Translations under genes and position numbers: made by a program
Assembly: GCA_002869165.1 (NCBI GenBank)
Contig: PKTK01000012.1
Coordinates: forward strand, 1-64,000
Source: Candidatus Parcubacteria bacterium
Lineage (GTDB): Bacteria > Patescibacteria > ABY1 > BM507 > UBA12075
Direction: 5' to 3'
DNA length: 64,000 bases
Notes under the pieces: model-generated
Databases searched by the model: none
Told to the model about the DNA's origin: nothing
What the model saw: the letters and a program-made list of their open reading frames with translations, nothing else
Shown: one piece after another, positions 1 to 8,484 of the stretch
Layout of the letters: the number at the start of each line of letters is the position of its first letter
Position numbering within the stretch: the first letter of the stretch is position 1

Positions 1-28
1 CAATAAATCTCTTATATTGGAGGAAAAA

Positions 29-421
29 ATGAAAAAAGTTATTGTTATGAGCTCAATTATATCGTTTTTGTTTTACTTCTTAGTTCTAAATGTTCAGGCC
101 AACTGTAATTGTAATCCGGGGCAAGCTTGTGCATGTACTAATGTATGTCAAAATCCTAATCAATCGTCAGCATATGCCAGTACTTATAGCAATATAAACT
201 CAACCTATCACCAGCAAAATATAGAACAACATAACATGAATTATGCCTCCTCTTCATTAACCAGCAACACAACCTTCTTTCAAGGTAGCTCAGCAACAAC
301 ACATATTATAGGTGAAGAGATTAGCAGAAAAACCGGTAATTCTTTCTTCGAAGAAAGAGAGAGGAAACAAAAAATTATAAAATATCTGCAAATAATTAAT
401 TTATTTGCTAAAATAATCTAG
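29..421 (+). CDS. small secreted Cys/Asn/Ser-rich protein
   Basis: The protein has 130 residues. The ATG at 29 is chosen over the in-frame TTG at 17 because GGAGG lies at 19-23, a good spacing. Residues 2-24 form a signal peptide (basic start, hydrophobic core, then VQA before the likely cleavage point). The mature start is Cys-rich (NCNCNPGQACACTNVC), followed by an Asn/Gln/Ser-rich stretch and a basic tail. It is probably exported and may bind metal or form disulfides. I do not recognise the family. A G/C hairpin with a T-run follows directly, so it is a single-gene unit. Confidence 0.6.
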   Translation: MKKVIVMSSIISFLFYFLVLNVQANCNCNPGQACACTNVCQNPNQSSAYASTYSNINSTYHQQNIEQHNMNYASSSLTSNTTFFQGSSATTHIIGEEISRKTGNSFFEERERKQKIIKYLQIINLFAKII

Positions 422-429
422 ATTCCAAT

Positions 430-472
430 CCCCCCCCCTAAAATTCAATTATGGATTACAGGGGGGTTTTTT
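430..472 (+). terminator. terminator of the small secreted protein gene
   Basis: Nine C at 430-438 can pair with six G at 461-466, followed by six T. Confidence 0.6.
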
Positions 473-653
473 ATTTTAAAAAATGTTTGTGCAAAAATTG
501 TGCAAAAACTAACTAATAATTTATCAAAAAATAAAATTTATTATTTTATTTTTTAAGCTGTAACTATTATTAGCAAAGATACTGCAACAGATGACTTAAT
601 ATTAGCAAATTTTTCTTTATACTTTTTACTTTACACTTTCAACTCGAGATGTC

Positions 654-682
654 TTGACAATAAATAAAAAATACTCTAATAT
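654..682 (+). promoter_or_regulatory. 16S rRNA promoter
   Basis: TTGACA at 654-659, a 17-nt spacer and TATAAT-like TAATAT at 677-682. It lies about 290 nt before the 16S gene, as expected for an rRNA leader. The AT-rich DNA between 473 and 653 holds no gene I can support. Confidence 0.7.
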
Positions 683-756
683 TATAGAGCATTAGTCATA
701 ATGCTAAACAAATGAAAAAAGCTTAGTAAAATCTAAAAAATACAGCTTGCAAAGTC

Positions 757-783
757 ACAGACTATTGTAAGGTCTGTTTTTTC
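757..783 (+). terminator. terminator-like hairpin in the rRNA leader
   Basis: ACAGAC at 757-762 pairs with GTCTGT at 772-777 and runs into T-rich sequence. It sits between the promoter and 16S, so transcription must pass it, which suggests antitermination or attenuation of the leader. Confidence 0.4.
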
Positions 784-802
784 TTTATTTTACGAGCAAG
801 TC

Positions 803-849
803 ATTAAAGAACATTAACAAACAAATTTGGTGCTAACAGGCGCCAATTT
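803..849 (+). other. 5' arm of the pre-16S processing stem
   Basis: Bases 803-812 and 823-849 are complementary to 2733-2742 and 2686-2710 on the far side of the 16S gene; the inner block is about 25 bp with one mismatch. In bacteria such stems are RNase III substrates that release pre-16S. Confidence 0.75.
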
Positions 850-975
850 CAGAAGACAACTATAATTATCTTCAAATAACAACCAAACAATCTATTCCAA
901 ATAGATTAACAGGATTAATTTGTATATAACCTCTTTATAGGTGATATACACTTGGCAAGTAAACCAAGTAAAAAA

Positions 976-2464
<1,489 letters not shown>

Positions 2465-2502
2465 TAGGGAGATTATTGGTTATGCTAGATTAAATTGCTC
2501 AC

Positions 2503-2510
2503 GCTCTTTA
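2503..2510 (+). promoter_or_regulatory. boxA-like antitermination site after 16S
   Basis: GCTCTTTA at 2503-2510 matches the core of bacterial rRNA boxA (TGCTCTTTA) and lies just after the 16S 3' end, the usual spacer position. The stretch 2511-2685 holds no gene. Confidence 0.45.
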
Positions 2511-2685
2511 CTAGTAGGCCAATTGTCGAAACTCCTACGTGTCACGTTTTACGTGATCAAGCTTGGTTAGTAGCCCTAACTAAGACGGAGTAACCGGATC
2601 AGAATTTTTTCTGGTTCAGGATCTAAAAAATCCTTCACTATCGATGAGTGTGAAGGTGTTTGTAAGAATTTATTTTCTTCAGATA

Positions 2686-2742
2686 AAATTGGCGCCTGTT
2701 AGCTCCAAATCCGTAAACGGATTTATGGGGCCGTTCTTTAAT
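2686..2742 (+). other. 3' arm of the pre-16S processing stem
   Basis: Complementary to 803-849 as two blocks (2686-2710 and 2733-2742). It closes a stem around 16S alone, with no tRNA or 23S inside. Confidence 0.75.
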
Positions 2743-2755
2743 CACGAGACAAAAT

Positions 2756-2794
2756 AAGATTGGTCCTAACATTCGTTAATCCAATCTTTTTTTG
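2756..2794 (+). terminator. terminator of the 16S transcript
   Basis: AAGATTGG at 2756-2763 pairs with CCAATCTT at 2781-2788, followed by T7. It ends the rRNA transcript after the processing stem, so 16S is a stand-alone unit. Confidence 0.75.
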
Positions 2795-2906
2795 ATTGCA
2801 CTAAACTAACAAAGAATTAATTACAAATTTACAAATTGGTATAATTATAATTCTATGATACAATTATATTCGTAAATTAGTATAATATTAATTGTTAACT
2901 TAGAAA

Positions 2907-2980
<74 letters not shown>

Positions 2981-3080
2981 CATCGGTACGCCGAAGCTCG
3001 AAAGAGCGAAGGCTATCCACATAAAAACACGCACACTTAAATTAACGAAGTCCGCCTTCGCTAAAACTACTGCGTGACGA

Positions 3081-3153
3081 AGCGGGATAGAGCAGTTGGC
3101 AGCTCGCCAGGCCCATAACCTGGAGGTCGTTGGTTCGAATCCAACTCCCGCAA
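3081..3153 (+). tRNA. initiator tRNA-fMet(CAT)
   Basis: The fold uses 1-72 as an A-A mismatch, then six good acceptor pairs GCGGGA/TCCCGC. An unpaired 1-72 position is a known mark of bacterial initiator tRNA. The anticodon stem-loop is CCAGG-CCCATAA-CCTGG (CAT), which places C rather than the near-universal U at position 33. CCA is not encoded. The 3' tail is copied downstream. Confidence 0.9.
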
Positions 3154-3353
3154 CAAAGACGTAACGAAGTGAAGACTTTATTGCGGGTGTTGGTGAGAAC
3201 TAACGCTTGAGGTGTAAAAACAAACTTTTTTATGCAACTCCTCATCTTATTAAAACAAGATAATATTGACAGGAAATCTTGAGGGTGTACTACCCTGGGG
3301 CTTCTCAGCCCAAGGCTGACCCGCCTAGGGCGGGGAATCCAACTCCCGCAACA
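3137..3353 (+). repeat. tRNA-tail repeat unit behind tRNA-fMet
   Basis: The tRNA 3' end (3137-3155) recurs exactly as 19 nt at 3335-3353. Between them, 3173-3194 is an imperfect inverted copy of the tail (GACTTTATTGCGGGTGTTGG), so tail and inverted copy form a long hairpin. The direct copy is preceded by TTGAGGGTG and GGGGCTTC around 3281-3307. This ~180-nt stretch has no gene. Confidence 0.7.
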
Positions 3354-3409
3354 CATTACAATTAAAAATTAAGAATGAAAAATTAAGAATAAATTCTTAA
3401 TTGAAAAAA

Positions 3410-4096
3410 ATGGCTCAAAAAAATACTTGGGAAAATGAATACAAGAATCAAAGGCTGATTACTGGTAGTGACAAGCCTCAAAAGGCATTTCTCAAGTACT
3501 TGAAATTTCTTAAAAAATAGCGTAACTTGAAAATTGAAGGTTTAAATGTTTTGGACCTTGGCTCAGGAGTTGGAAAAAACTCTATTTATTTAGCCGAACT
3601 AGGTGCTAATGTTACGGGTCTAGACATTTCACCTACTGCTATTAGAACAGCAAAAGAAAGGGCCAAAGAAAACAACCTTAATATTGATTTTAGAGAATCA
3701 AATATCGGCTCAAAACTTCCATTTACTGATGAAAGTTTTAATCTGATACTCGATATCATGACCAGTAATTCCCTTTCAGGCCCTGAAAGAGAAATCTATC
3801 TAAAAGAAGTCAAAAGGGTTTTAAAAACGAGTGGGAATTTTTTTGTACGTACACTAAAACTTGAAGGTGATAAAAACGCCAAGAATCTTTTAAAAACAAG
3901 TACAGGCAAAGAAACGGGTACTTATTTTATAAAAGATCTAGGACTAACTGAAAAAGTTTTTTCGCGCGATGAATTAGAAAAGACATACTCAAAGTATTTC
4001 AAAATACTAAAGATTGAAGATCACACCGGATATGCAAAATTTGGAAATCAAAACTATAAAAGAAATTATTGGATTACTTATTTAGAGAATAAATAA
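3410..4096 (+). pseudogene. class I SAM-dependent methyltransferase, interrupted by an in-frame TAG
   Basis: From the ATG at 3410 the frame reads 36 codons (MAQKNTWENEYKNQRLITGS and on, ending LKFLKK), then TAG at 3518-3520, then continues in the same frame as a good methyltransferase to 4096. The SAM-binding motif VLDLGSGVGKN and the acidic LDISPTAI strand are intact after the stop. The N-terminal W-x-x-E-Y and K-x-L-K-F-L pattern is what I remember of this family, so the stop probably breaks one gene. A TTG at 3527 could restart translation and give about 189 residues. The substrate is unknown. The next gene follows after 4 nt. Confidence 0.65.
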
Positions 4097-4100
4097 AAAT

Positions 4101-4565
4101 ATGAAATTTCTACGATCAATTATTGCAAATTTTTGTATCAATTATATTGCACTTGGAATTGTCACACTGATAGGCGCAGCGCTTATCCCAAGTGACTCTG
4201 TATGTCAATTTTGTTATTTTGATCCTAGAGCAATTATTATCCTAATACCTCTACTGCTTGCTTGGGTAATAGTTACAATTTTTACCGCTTCTATATCCAC
4301 CACAGGAACTGCTAATAAAATAAAATACATTGTTGCTTCTTTACCAATTACATTTATATTCAATCTTAAAGTTCTTAACAATTTCGATTATTCACATATT
4401 TTATTTTTTCCCATTTTAATATTCTTATATATTATATTAATTAAAAAAGATAATCTGAAAGATATTGTCAATAATCCTGAATTAAAAAATTTCCGAATTA
4501 CAATAGTAATAATTACTTTATTTATTTTGATGGGTTATTTTATATGGTACAACTTTTTAAGCTAA
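4101..4565 (+). CDS. hypothetical membrane protein
   Basis: A 154-residue protein with about five hydrophobic segments (roughly residues 13-32, 43-65, 74-90, 98-117 and 132-151). Two Cys at 35 and 38 (CQFC) lie in the first loop. The start is 4 nt after the methyltransferase stop, so the two were probably one transcript. No family recognised. Confidence 0.6.
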   Translation: MKFLRSIIANFCINYIALGIVTLIGAALIPSDSVCQFCYFDPRAIIILIPLLLAWVIVTIFTASISTTGTANKIKYIVASLPITFIFNLKVLNNFDYSHILFFPILIFLYIILIKKDNLKDIVNNPELKNFRITIVIITLFILMGYFIWYNFLS

Positions 4566-4671
4566 GCAGCGCACCGTATCACTAAAAAAATAAAAGTCTA
4601 TTCGTATTTATAATTTATTTCATAAATATTTTTATTGATATTTTATTTGTGAAATGAAGTTTAAATTCGAA

Positions 4672-4980
4672 GCCGCGGTAGCTCAGGGGTAGAGCAAAGG
4701 ACTGATTTTCGGTCCCCCTTGTAGAAATACCAGGTGCAAAATTGGGTGAATTCGGGGAAACCTAAGTTAATAATAAGGCAATCCCGAGCCAAGTCCTAGA
4801 GGGTCTTAGTTCTAGGAAAGGTGTAGAGACTAACAAGTGAGTCCCAACAATAATCTTGTATAAGCGCCCAACTCCGTAGTATTTGATTTACCGGAGATGA
4901 TATAGTCCGACACTCATTGAAAAATGAGCAAACAGTCAAGGAAAATCCTTGTGTCGACAGTTCAAATCTGTCCCGCGGCA
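4672..4980 (+). tRNA. tRNA-Phe(GAA), split by a group I intron
   Basis: Exon 1 is 4672-4703 and exon 2 is 4941-4980. Joined they give a normal 72-nt tRNA with acceptor GCCGCGG/CCGCGGC, D arm, anticodon stem AAGGA/TCCTT, loop CTGAAAA (anticodon GAA) and T arm GACAG/CTGTC. The splice junction falls between U33 and G34. CCA is not encoded. Confidence 0.88.
4704..4940 (+). ncRNA. group I self-splicing intron in tRNA-Phe
   Basis: A 237-nt intron. The 5' exon end GGACT pairs with the internal guide GGTCC around 4711-4715 with a U-G pair at the splice site, and the last intron base is G (4940), as group I chemistry needs. Group I core elements are recognisable: P (TTCGGGGAAACC near 4751), Q (AATCCCGAGCCAAG near 4780), R (GTGTAGAGACTA 4821-4832) and S (GATGATATAGTCC near 4897). 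R and S can form P7. The intron has no full ORF. Confidence 0.85.
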
Positions 4981-4995
4981 CCGATTGTCATTCTA

Positions 4996-5034
4996 TTGAA
5001 CCTATGTTATATTATCCATATACATAGGTTCAAT
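4996..5034 (+). terminator. hairpin between tRNA-Phe and the next gene
   Basis: ATTGAACCTATG (4996-5007) pairs with CATAGGTTCAAT (5023-5034), followed by TTTT. It can end the tRNA transcript. The start codon of the next gene is 3 nt downstream, so it could also limit translation. Confidence 0.55.
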
Positions 5035-5037
5035 TTT

Positions 5038-5721
5038 ATGACTAAAGACAAAGCCATTAAACTAAGAAAACAAGGATTGAGTTATAATGAAATCCAAAAA
5101 ATACTTGGCACCGCCAAAAGTACACTCAGTTATTGGCTTAAAGATATTGAGCTTAGTGATAGCGCAAAAAACAAAATTGCTAACAATAAATATCAAAAAA
5201 ACACCTTAAAACTTATAAAAAGAAACAAAAATCAATCTAAAATTGCAAGAGATAATTATAATAAAATTATTTCTAAAGCAATAAAAGAATTCGATAAATA
5301 CAAAAATGATCCATTTTTTATATCAGGCATTTCTCTCTATTGGGCAGAAGGATATAAGAAAGGGGCTGACAAAAGTAAGTGGAAAGTGATTGATTTTGCA
5401 AATTCAGACAAACATATGATCAAGTTGATGATGCTTTTTTTCAGAAAGTACTTAAAAGTGCCCGAAGAAAAATACAAGGCACAAATCATCATTCATCCAA
5501 ATTGTGACTTAAAAAAATCTTTATCAATTTGGTCAGATATTACAGACATCAAAAAAGACAAATTTATTAAATCTTTTTCAAAAACGCCTAACAGCAGTAA
5601 AGGTATCCGAAATAAAAAAAGCCTGCCAAATGGCACTTTACACATTAGAATATATGATGTTAAACAGTTTTTTAGAATTATTGGCTGGATTGAAGGACTA
5701 AAAAAACATTACAAAGTTTAA
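5038..5721 (+). CDS. HTH protein with LAGLIDADG-like segment (possible homing endonuclease relative)
   Basis: Start ATG at 5038 gives 227 residues. The upstream in-frame ATG at 4924 lies inside the intron and would translate tRNA sequence, so it is rejected. Residues 1-40 form a helix-turn-helix (KLRKQGLSYNEIQKILGTAK). The segment FISGISLYWAEG and following FANSDKHMIKLMMLFFRKYL resemble the LAGLIDADG fold region (LAG-x-x-DGEG type), and GWIEGL near the C terminus may be a second half. The family is one I recall from archaea and CPR. Its place directly behind an intron-bearing tRNA fits a homing role, but that is inference. Confidence 0.6.
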   Translation: MTKDKAIKLRKQGLSYNEIQKILGTAKSTLSYWLKDIELSDSAKNKIANNKYQKNTLKLIKRNKNQSKIARDNYNKIISKAIKEFDKYKNDPFFISGISLYWAEGYKKGADKSKWKVIDFANSDKHMIKLMMLFFRKYLKVPEEKYKAQIIIHPNCDLKKSLSIWSDITDIKKDKFIKSFSKTPNSSKGIRNKKSLPNGTLHIRIYDVKQFFRIIGWIEGLKKHYKV

Positions 5722-5738
5722 ATTTTTTACATCTGAGT

Positions 5739-5812
5739 CGGAGTGTGGCCTAGTTGGCTAAGGCGCATGCTTTGGGAGCATGAGATCCTGGGTTCGAGTC
5801 CCAGCACTCCGA
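5739..5812 (+). tRNA. tRNA-Pro(TGG)
   Basis: Acceptor CGGAGTG/CACTCCG, anticodon loop TTTGGGA (TGG), T arm CTGGG/CCCAG, discriminator A, no encoded CCA. Confidence 0.95.
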
Positions 5813-5924
5813 CTAAGCTGTAAAATTTTAGCGGACCAATACGTACTGGGTTCGCACTATCATCCGATAGGGCGCCAGGTCGTATAACCTGGCGAGTCCC
5901 AACATTCCGACCCAGCTGTAAAAT
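5796..5924 (+). repeat. tRNA-tail repeat unit behind tRNA-Pro
   Basis: The tail plus flank 5796-5826 recurs at 5894-5924 with 27 of 31 positions equal. A second T-arm start (CTGGGTTCG, near 5847) precedes the copy, so the copy looks like a T arm split by about 38 nt that contain their own hairpin (GCCAGG/CCTGGC). The copy ends 2 nt before the next start codon. Unlike the other units, no clear inverted copy is seen. Confidence 0.6.
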
Positions 5925-5926
5925 AT

Positions 5927-6505
5927 ATGAAATATATTAAAGAAACATCTTGGAACGAAATATTTCAAAACTGGGCAAAAAGAGAATCAAACAACCCAGC
6001 TTGGATACGCTGTGCAACTGAAATAAAAGGCTGGCCTAACTGGGAATCTTGGAGAGGATATACTGCAAATCTATTTAATGCAAAGAATAGAAAATGGTCA
6101 CTTTATAAATTTGAAAATCCTAAAGAAGAAATTCTAAATATGCTAATTGGACCATACACAGGCTGGCAATCAAAAGTTAAAAACAAAAACAACACTACTT
6201 TTAAAGAATTATTAGATATTCCTGAACAATTTAATGAGCTCTCTCATCATGAAGGAGTAATAAATATTTTAAATGGACTTCCATTTAATACTGAAATGAT
6301 TGGAATCAAAAGAAAAGATTCTGAAAAAATAATATTAATTGAAGGGCATCACCGAGCAGTAGCAATCACTCTAGCGAAACTACAAAAAAAACCAATTGAA
6401 TATAGTAAAACAAGAATAACAATAGCACTAACAGATATAGATATTGACGAAATAGAAATACTTGATAAAATGCTAGAGCAAGGCTCAACAAATCCCAATG
6501 TTTAA
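5927..6505 (+). CDS. hypothetical protein with ParB/Srx-like GHHR motif
   Basis: A 192-residue protein. The C-terminal half has IIGIKRKDSEKIILIEGHHR-like spacing followed by AVAITLAKLQKKPI, resembling the ParB/sulfiredoxin fold where GHHR or GHRR binds nucleotide. The N-terminal half is Trp-rich (WNEIFQNW, GWPNWESWRGYT) and not recognised. The start codon follows the tRNA-Pro tail copy by 2 nt and has no SD. The function is unknown; the ParB-like call rests mainly on the EGHHR motif. Confidence 0.6.
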   Translation: MKYIKETSWNEIFQNWAKRESNNPAWIRCATEIKGWPNWESWRGYTANLFNAKNRKWSLYKFENPKEEILNMLIGPYTGWQSKVKNKNNTTFKELLDIPEQFNELSHHEGVINILNGLPFNTEMIGIKRKDSEKIILIEGHHRAVAITLAKLQKKPIEYSKTRITIALTDIDIDEIEILDKMLEQGSTNPNV

Positions 6506-6553
6506 AAAGTTTAAACATTTAAAATTGTTTTCAAAATTAAAAATTAAACACAC

Positions 6554-6626
6554 GCGGGTATAGTATAACGGCTTATTATGTCGGCCTTCCAAGCCGAAGA
6601 TGGGGGTTCGATTCCCCCTACCCGCT
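6554..6626 (+). tRNA. tRNA-Gly(TCC)
   Basis: Acceptor GCGGGTA/TACCCGC, anticodon stem-loop TCGGC-CTTCCAA-GCCGA (TCC), T arm GGGGG/CCCCC, discriminator T, no encoded CCA. Confidence 0.93.
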
Positions 6627-6827
6627 CATATAAACAAAGACAGTCCGAGAGGACTGTTTTTGTTTATTTGAGAGAGTTGGAGGATGAGAAGCCCTACTAA
6701 CACACTATCCAAAATAACAAAACAAAAATATTACTTAATAATGCTACCAATGGCACCTTTGTTGGTGAGATTCCCCCTACCCGCTCACATAAACAAAGAC
6801 AGTCCGAGAGGACTGTTTTTGTTTTTT
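6610..6827 (+). repeat. tRNA-tail repeat unit behind tRNA-Gly(TCC)
   Basis: The tail and its terminator (6610-6666) recur almost unchanged at 6769-6827, about 159 nt on, including the ACAGTCC-GAGA-GGACTGT hairpin. Between them, 6655-6695 is a decayed inverted copy of tail and flank (CTGTTTTTGTTTATTTGAG and on). No gene lies in 6627-6937. Confidence 0.8.
6640..6666 (+). terminator. terminator of tRNA-Gly(TCC)
   Basis: ACAGTCC (6640-6646) pairs with GGACTGT (6651-6657) over a GAGA loop, then T-rich DNA. A second copy is at 6799-6827. Confidence 0.75.
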
Positions 6828-6892
6828 TATATAAATTAATGAATAGCTAGGTTTCCTACATGGACGTAAATGTGAATAGTTTTCAGATAATG

Positions 6893-6925
6893 AAAAACGG
6901 GTATTAATTATTAATACCCGTTTTT
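6893..6925. terminator. bidirectional terminator
   Basis: AAAAACGGGTATTAAT (6893-6908) pairs with ATTAATACCCGTTTTT (6910-6925), with A and T runs on both sides. It serves the minus-strand gene that ends at 6938. Confidence 0.8.
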
Positions 6926-6937
6926 GTTATTTCAAAT

Positions 6938-7252
6938 TCACCATCTTTTTCTAGGCTTCTCATACCTCTTATTTATTGGTCTCTCTCTACTATTATAAAA
7001 ATTATTTTTATAATACCTTTTCTTGTCATATCCTGGATGATAGTAGAAATTGTTATTATAAGGTCTTGGAATGTACTGTTTTCTGGAATTGTAAGGAATT
7101 TTATAATGTTTTTTTGGCAAAAATACTCTTTCTCTATATGGATGATAATATCTATGTCCATCCTGATAGTGAATGCCTGGATGACCAATAACAACACAAG
7201 AGCAAAACAAGAAAAAACCAAAACATAAGAACCATAGACTCTTCATATTCAC
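6938..7252 (-). CDS. small His/Tyr-rich lipoprotein candidate
   Basis: A 104-residue protein with a hydrophobic N terminus (SLWFLCFGFFLFCSC) that could be a lipoprotein signal with Cys at the end, although the -1/-2 residues (C-S) are not a classic lipobox. The mature part is dense in His, Tyr, Arg and Asn (HPGIHYQDGHRYYHPYRERV), suggesting metal or surface binding. The region around the start has an SD-like AGGAG. No family recognised. It shares the CSC ending with the lipoprotein at 19713. Confidence 0.55.
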   Translation of the reverse strand: MNMKSLWFLCFGFFLFCSCVVIGHPGIHYQDGHRYYHPYRERVFLPKKHYKIPYNSRKQYIPRPYNNNFYYHPGYDKKRYYKNNFYNSRERPINKRYEKPRKRW

Positions 7253-7354
7253 ACTCCTATTGTTTTTTAAGTTTATTTTCGAAATAACATTTTCAAAACT
7301 TTAACACAAAAATTTACAATTATCAACTATGACCCTATATCAAAAACGGTGATC

Positions 7355-7501
7355 ACTTTTGTCATTTCGTAACGTAGTGAAGAAATCCCTTAAACGTGTT
7401 ATGTTTTTGTTATTATTGGGTTTTATCAAGACGTGGAAGGGATTCACCCAAGGGGGCACTTCACCTCCAGTCGCTTCGCTCCTTACAAAATGACAAGTTG
7501 T
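7355..7501. repeat. dispersed REP-like palindromic repeat
   Basis: GTCATTTCGTAACG at the left and TTACAAAATGAC at the right are inverted arms around AAGAAATCCC and GGGATTCACCC. Related GTCATTCC/GGAATGAC palindromes occur at about 15621, 16823, 29440, 40024, 62443 and 63981. The DNA from 7253 to 7700 has no gene I can support. Confidence 0.55.
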
Positions 7502-7700
7502 ACCCACAGGGCATGATAAATTGCGAAGTAAAACAAGGTGAATCACGAAGCCCACCTGTATGAAATTACTTTCGGGCAGGTGAGGGGAGATCCCCTGGGG
7601 TACAAAATATCTGATTATTTGAAAAAAATAACTTCTGATAACCTTTTATTGGGGAAAATAGACTTTTGCACCACCGTTAATATTTTAGAATCTCAACTAT

Positions 7701-7727
7701 TTGACCAATTTAAGAAATTGATATAAT
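7701..7727 (+). promoter_or_regulatory. promoter of the attenuated operon
   Basis: TTGACC at 7701-7706 and TATAAT at 7722-7727 with a short 15-nt spacer. The leader ORF starts 9 nt after the -10. Confidence 0.5.
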
Positions 7728-7735
7728 ATAAAAGA

Positions 7736-7792
7736 ATGAAAAAAATAAACCAACAAAACAATAATAACAATAATAGCTACGGGCGACTATAG
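7736..7792 (+). CDS. Asn-rich leader peptide
   Basis: An 18-codon ORF reading MKKINQQNNNNNNSYGRL, with six consecutive Asn codons after two Gln codons. Its last codons overlap the first arm of a pair of mutually exclusive hairpins. No SD is visible; the mRNA may start at or near the ATG. In known attenuators a codon run in such a peptide senses the matching charged tRNA, here Asn. Confidence 0.5.
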   Translation: MKKINQQNNNNNNSYGRL

Positions 7793-7846
7793 TTTTGGTT
7801 TGTAAATTCAATCAAAGATAGTCGCCTGAGACAAAGGCGATTTTTT
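7782..7846 (+). promoter_or_regulatory. transcription attenuator
   Basis: Arm 1 GGCGACTAT (7782-7790) pairs with arm 2 ATAGTCGCC (7818-7826) as antiterminator. Part of arm 2, TCGCC (7822-7826), can instead pair with GGCGA (7836-7840), which runs into TTTTTT, as terminator. A ribosome finishing the leader peptide covers arm 1 and lets the terminator form; one stalled on the Asn codons leaves arm 1 free. Confidence 0.6.
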
Positions 7847-7875
7847 GTTTTTTTTAAAACAATAGGGAGGGAAAA

Positions 7876-8052
7876 ATGTATTCAAAATGTAATTGCTGTA
7901 AAATTGTCAAAATTATTAGCAATGCTTGCAAATTTTGCCCAGTAACCTTTGATTGGGCGGAGTGGAAACCAAAACAAGAAATACAAAAATCTAAATCGTT
8001 TTCAAAGCGAACACCCTCAGCCTCAGAAGTAAATTTAGATTTACCAGTCTAA
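7876..8052 (+). CDS. Cys-rich small protein (zinc-ribbon-like)
   Basis: A 58-residue protein with a clear SD (GGGAGG at 7865-7870). The N terminus has two Cys clusters, CNCC and CKFC, spaced about 13 residues, which could form a zinc site. The rest is Ser/Lys-rich and polar. It has no signal peptide. It is the only gene between the attenuator and a terminator at 8071, so it appears to be the attenuated gene. No family recognised. Confidence 0.6.
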   Translation: MYSKCNCCKIVKIISNACKFCPVTFDWAEWKPKQEIQKSKSFSKRTPSASEVNLDLPV

Positions 8053-8070
8053 AAACTCTCTATTAATCTA

Positions 8071-8101
8071 AGGCATTCAACAATCCGTTGAATGCCTTTT
8101 T
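8071..8101 (+). terminator. terminator of the Cys-rich small protein gene
   Basis: GGCATTCAAC pairs with GTTGAATGCC, then TTTTT. The DNA from 8102 to 8397 is AT-rich and shows no convincing gene. Confidence 0.8.
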
Positions 8102-8397
8102 AAATAACTTAATTACATAAATTAAAAGCGGATTTAAATATTAATTTTTTTGCTAGTTTCTGGCATTTCAAAATAATCAAATGCCTCTGGAATTTCCAGC
8201 CTATATCCAAAACTGCCATTTCCAAACACTAGACTCTTTTTTGTCTTCTTTCTCTTTTTTAAAAAAGAATTGTTTAGGTACTAATTTACATTTCTTTGAC
8301 CCTGCCAAAATCATGCGCCCTTTTACAATTTTTGACATATATTTAAGTATAAATCAATATATAATATTTAATATTAGCTAAAATAATAATATAATAA

Positions 8398-8426
8398 TTG
8401 ACAAAATTTCTAAAATATGCTATGAT
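8398..8426 (+). promoter_or_regulatory. promoter of the 409-residue orphan gene
   Basis: TTGACA (8398-8403), 17-nt spacer, TATGAT (8421-8426), giving a leader of about 50 nt before the start at 8485. Confidence 0.65.
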
Positions 8427-8484
8427 AAAATGTTGGAATAATCCAACTATTTGTATATTAAAAATTATATCACAGGAGGACATC

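Noticed and set aside
3042..3356. Minus-strand frame over tRNA-fMet and its repeat unit
   Set aside because: It translates the antisense of a tRNA and its tail copy; no coding signs.
6976..7228. Overlapping frames on both strands in the His/Tyr-rich lipoprotein gene
   Set aside because: The frame kept has a start with SD and a signal peptide; others are shadows.
7538..7726. 62-codon plus-strand frame
   Set aside because: It starts in a REP-like repeat, has no SD and overlaps the promoter of the attenuated operon.
8181..8381. 66-codon plus-strand frame
   Set aside because: No SD, odd composition and it runs into a promoter region; no protein-like pattern.
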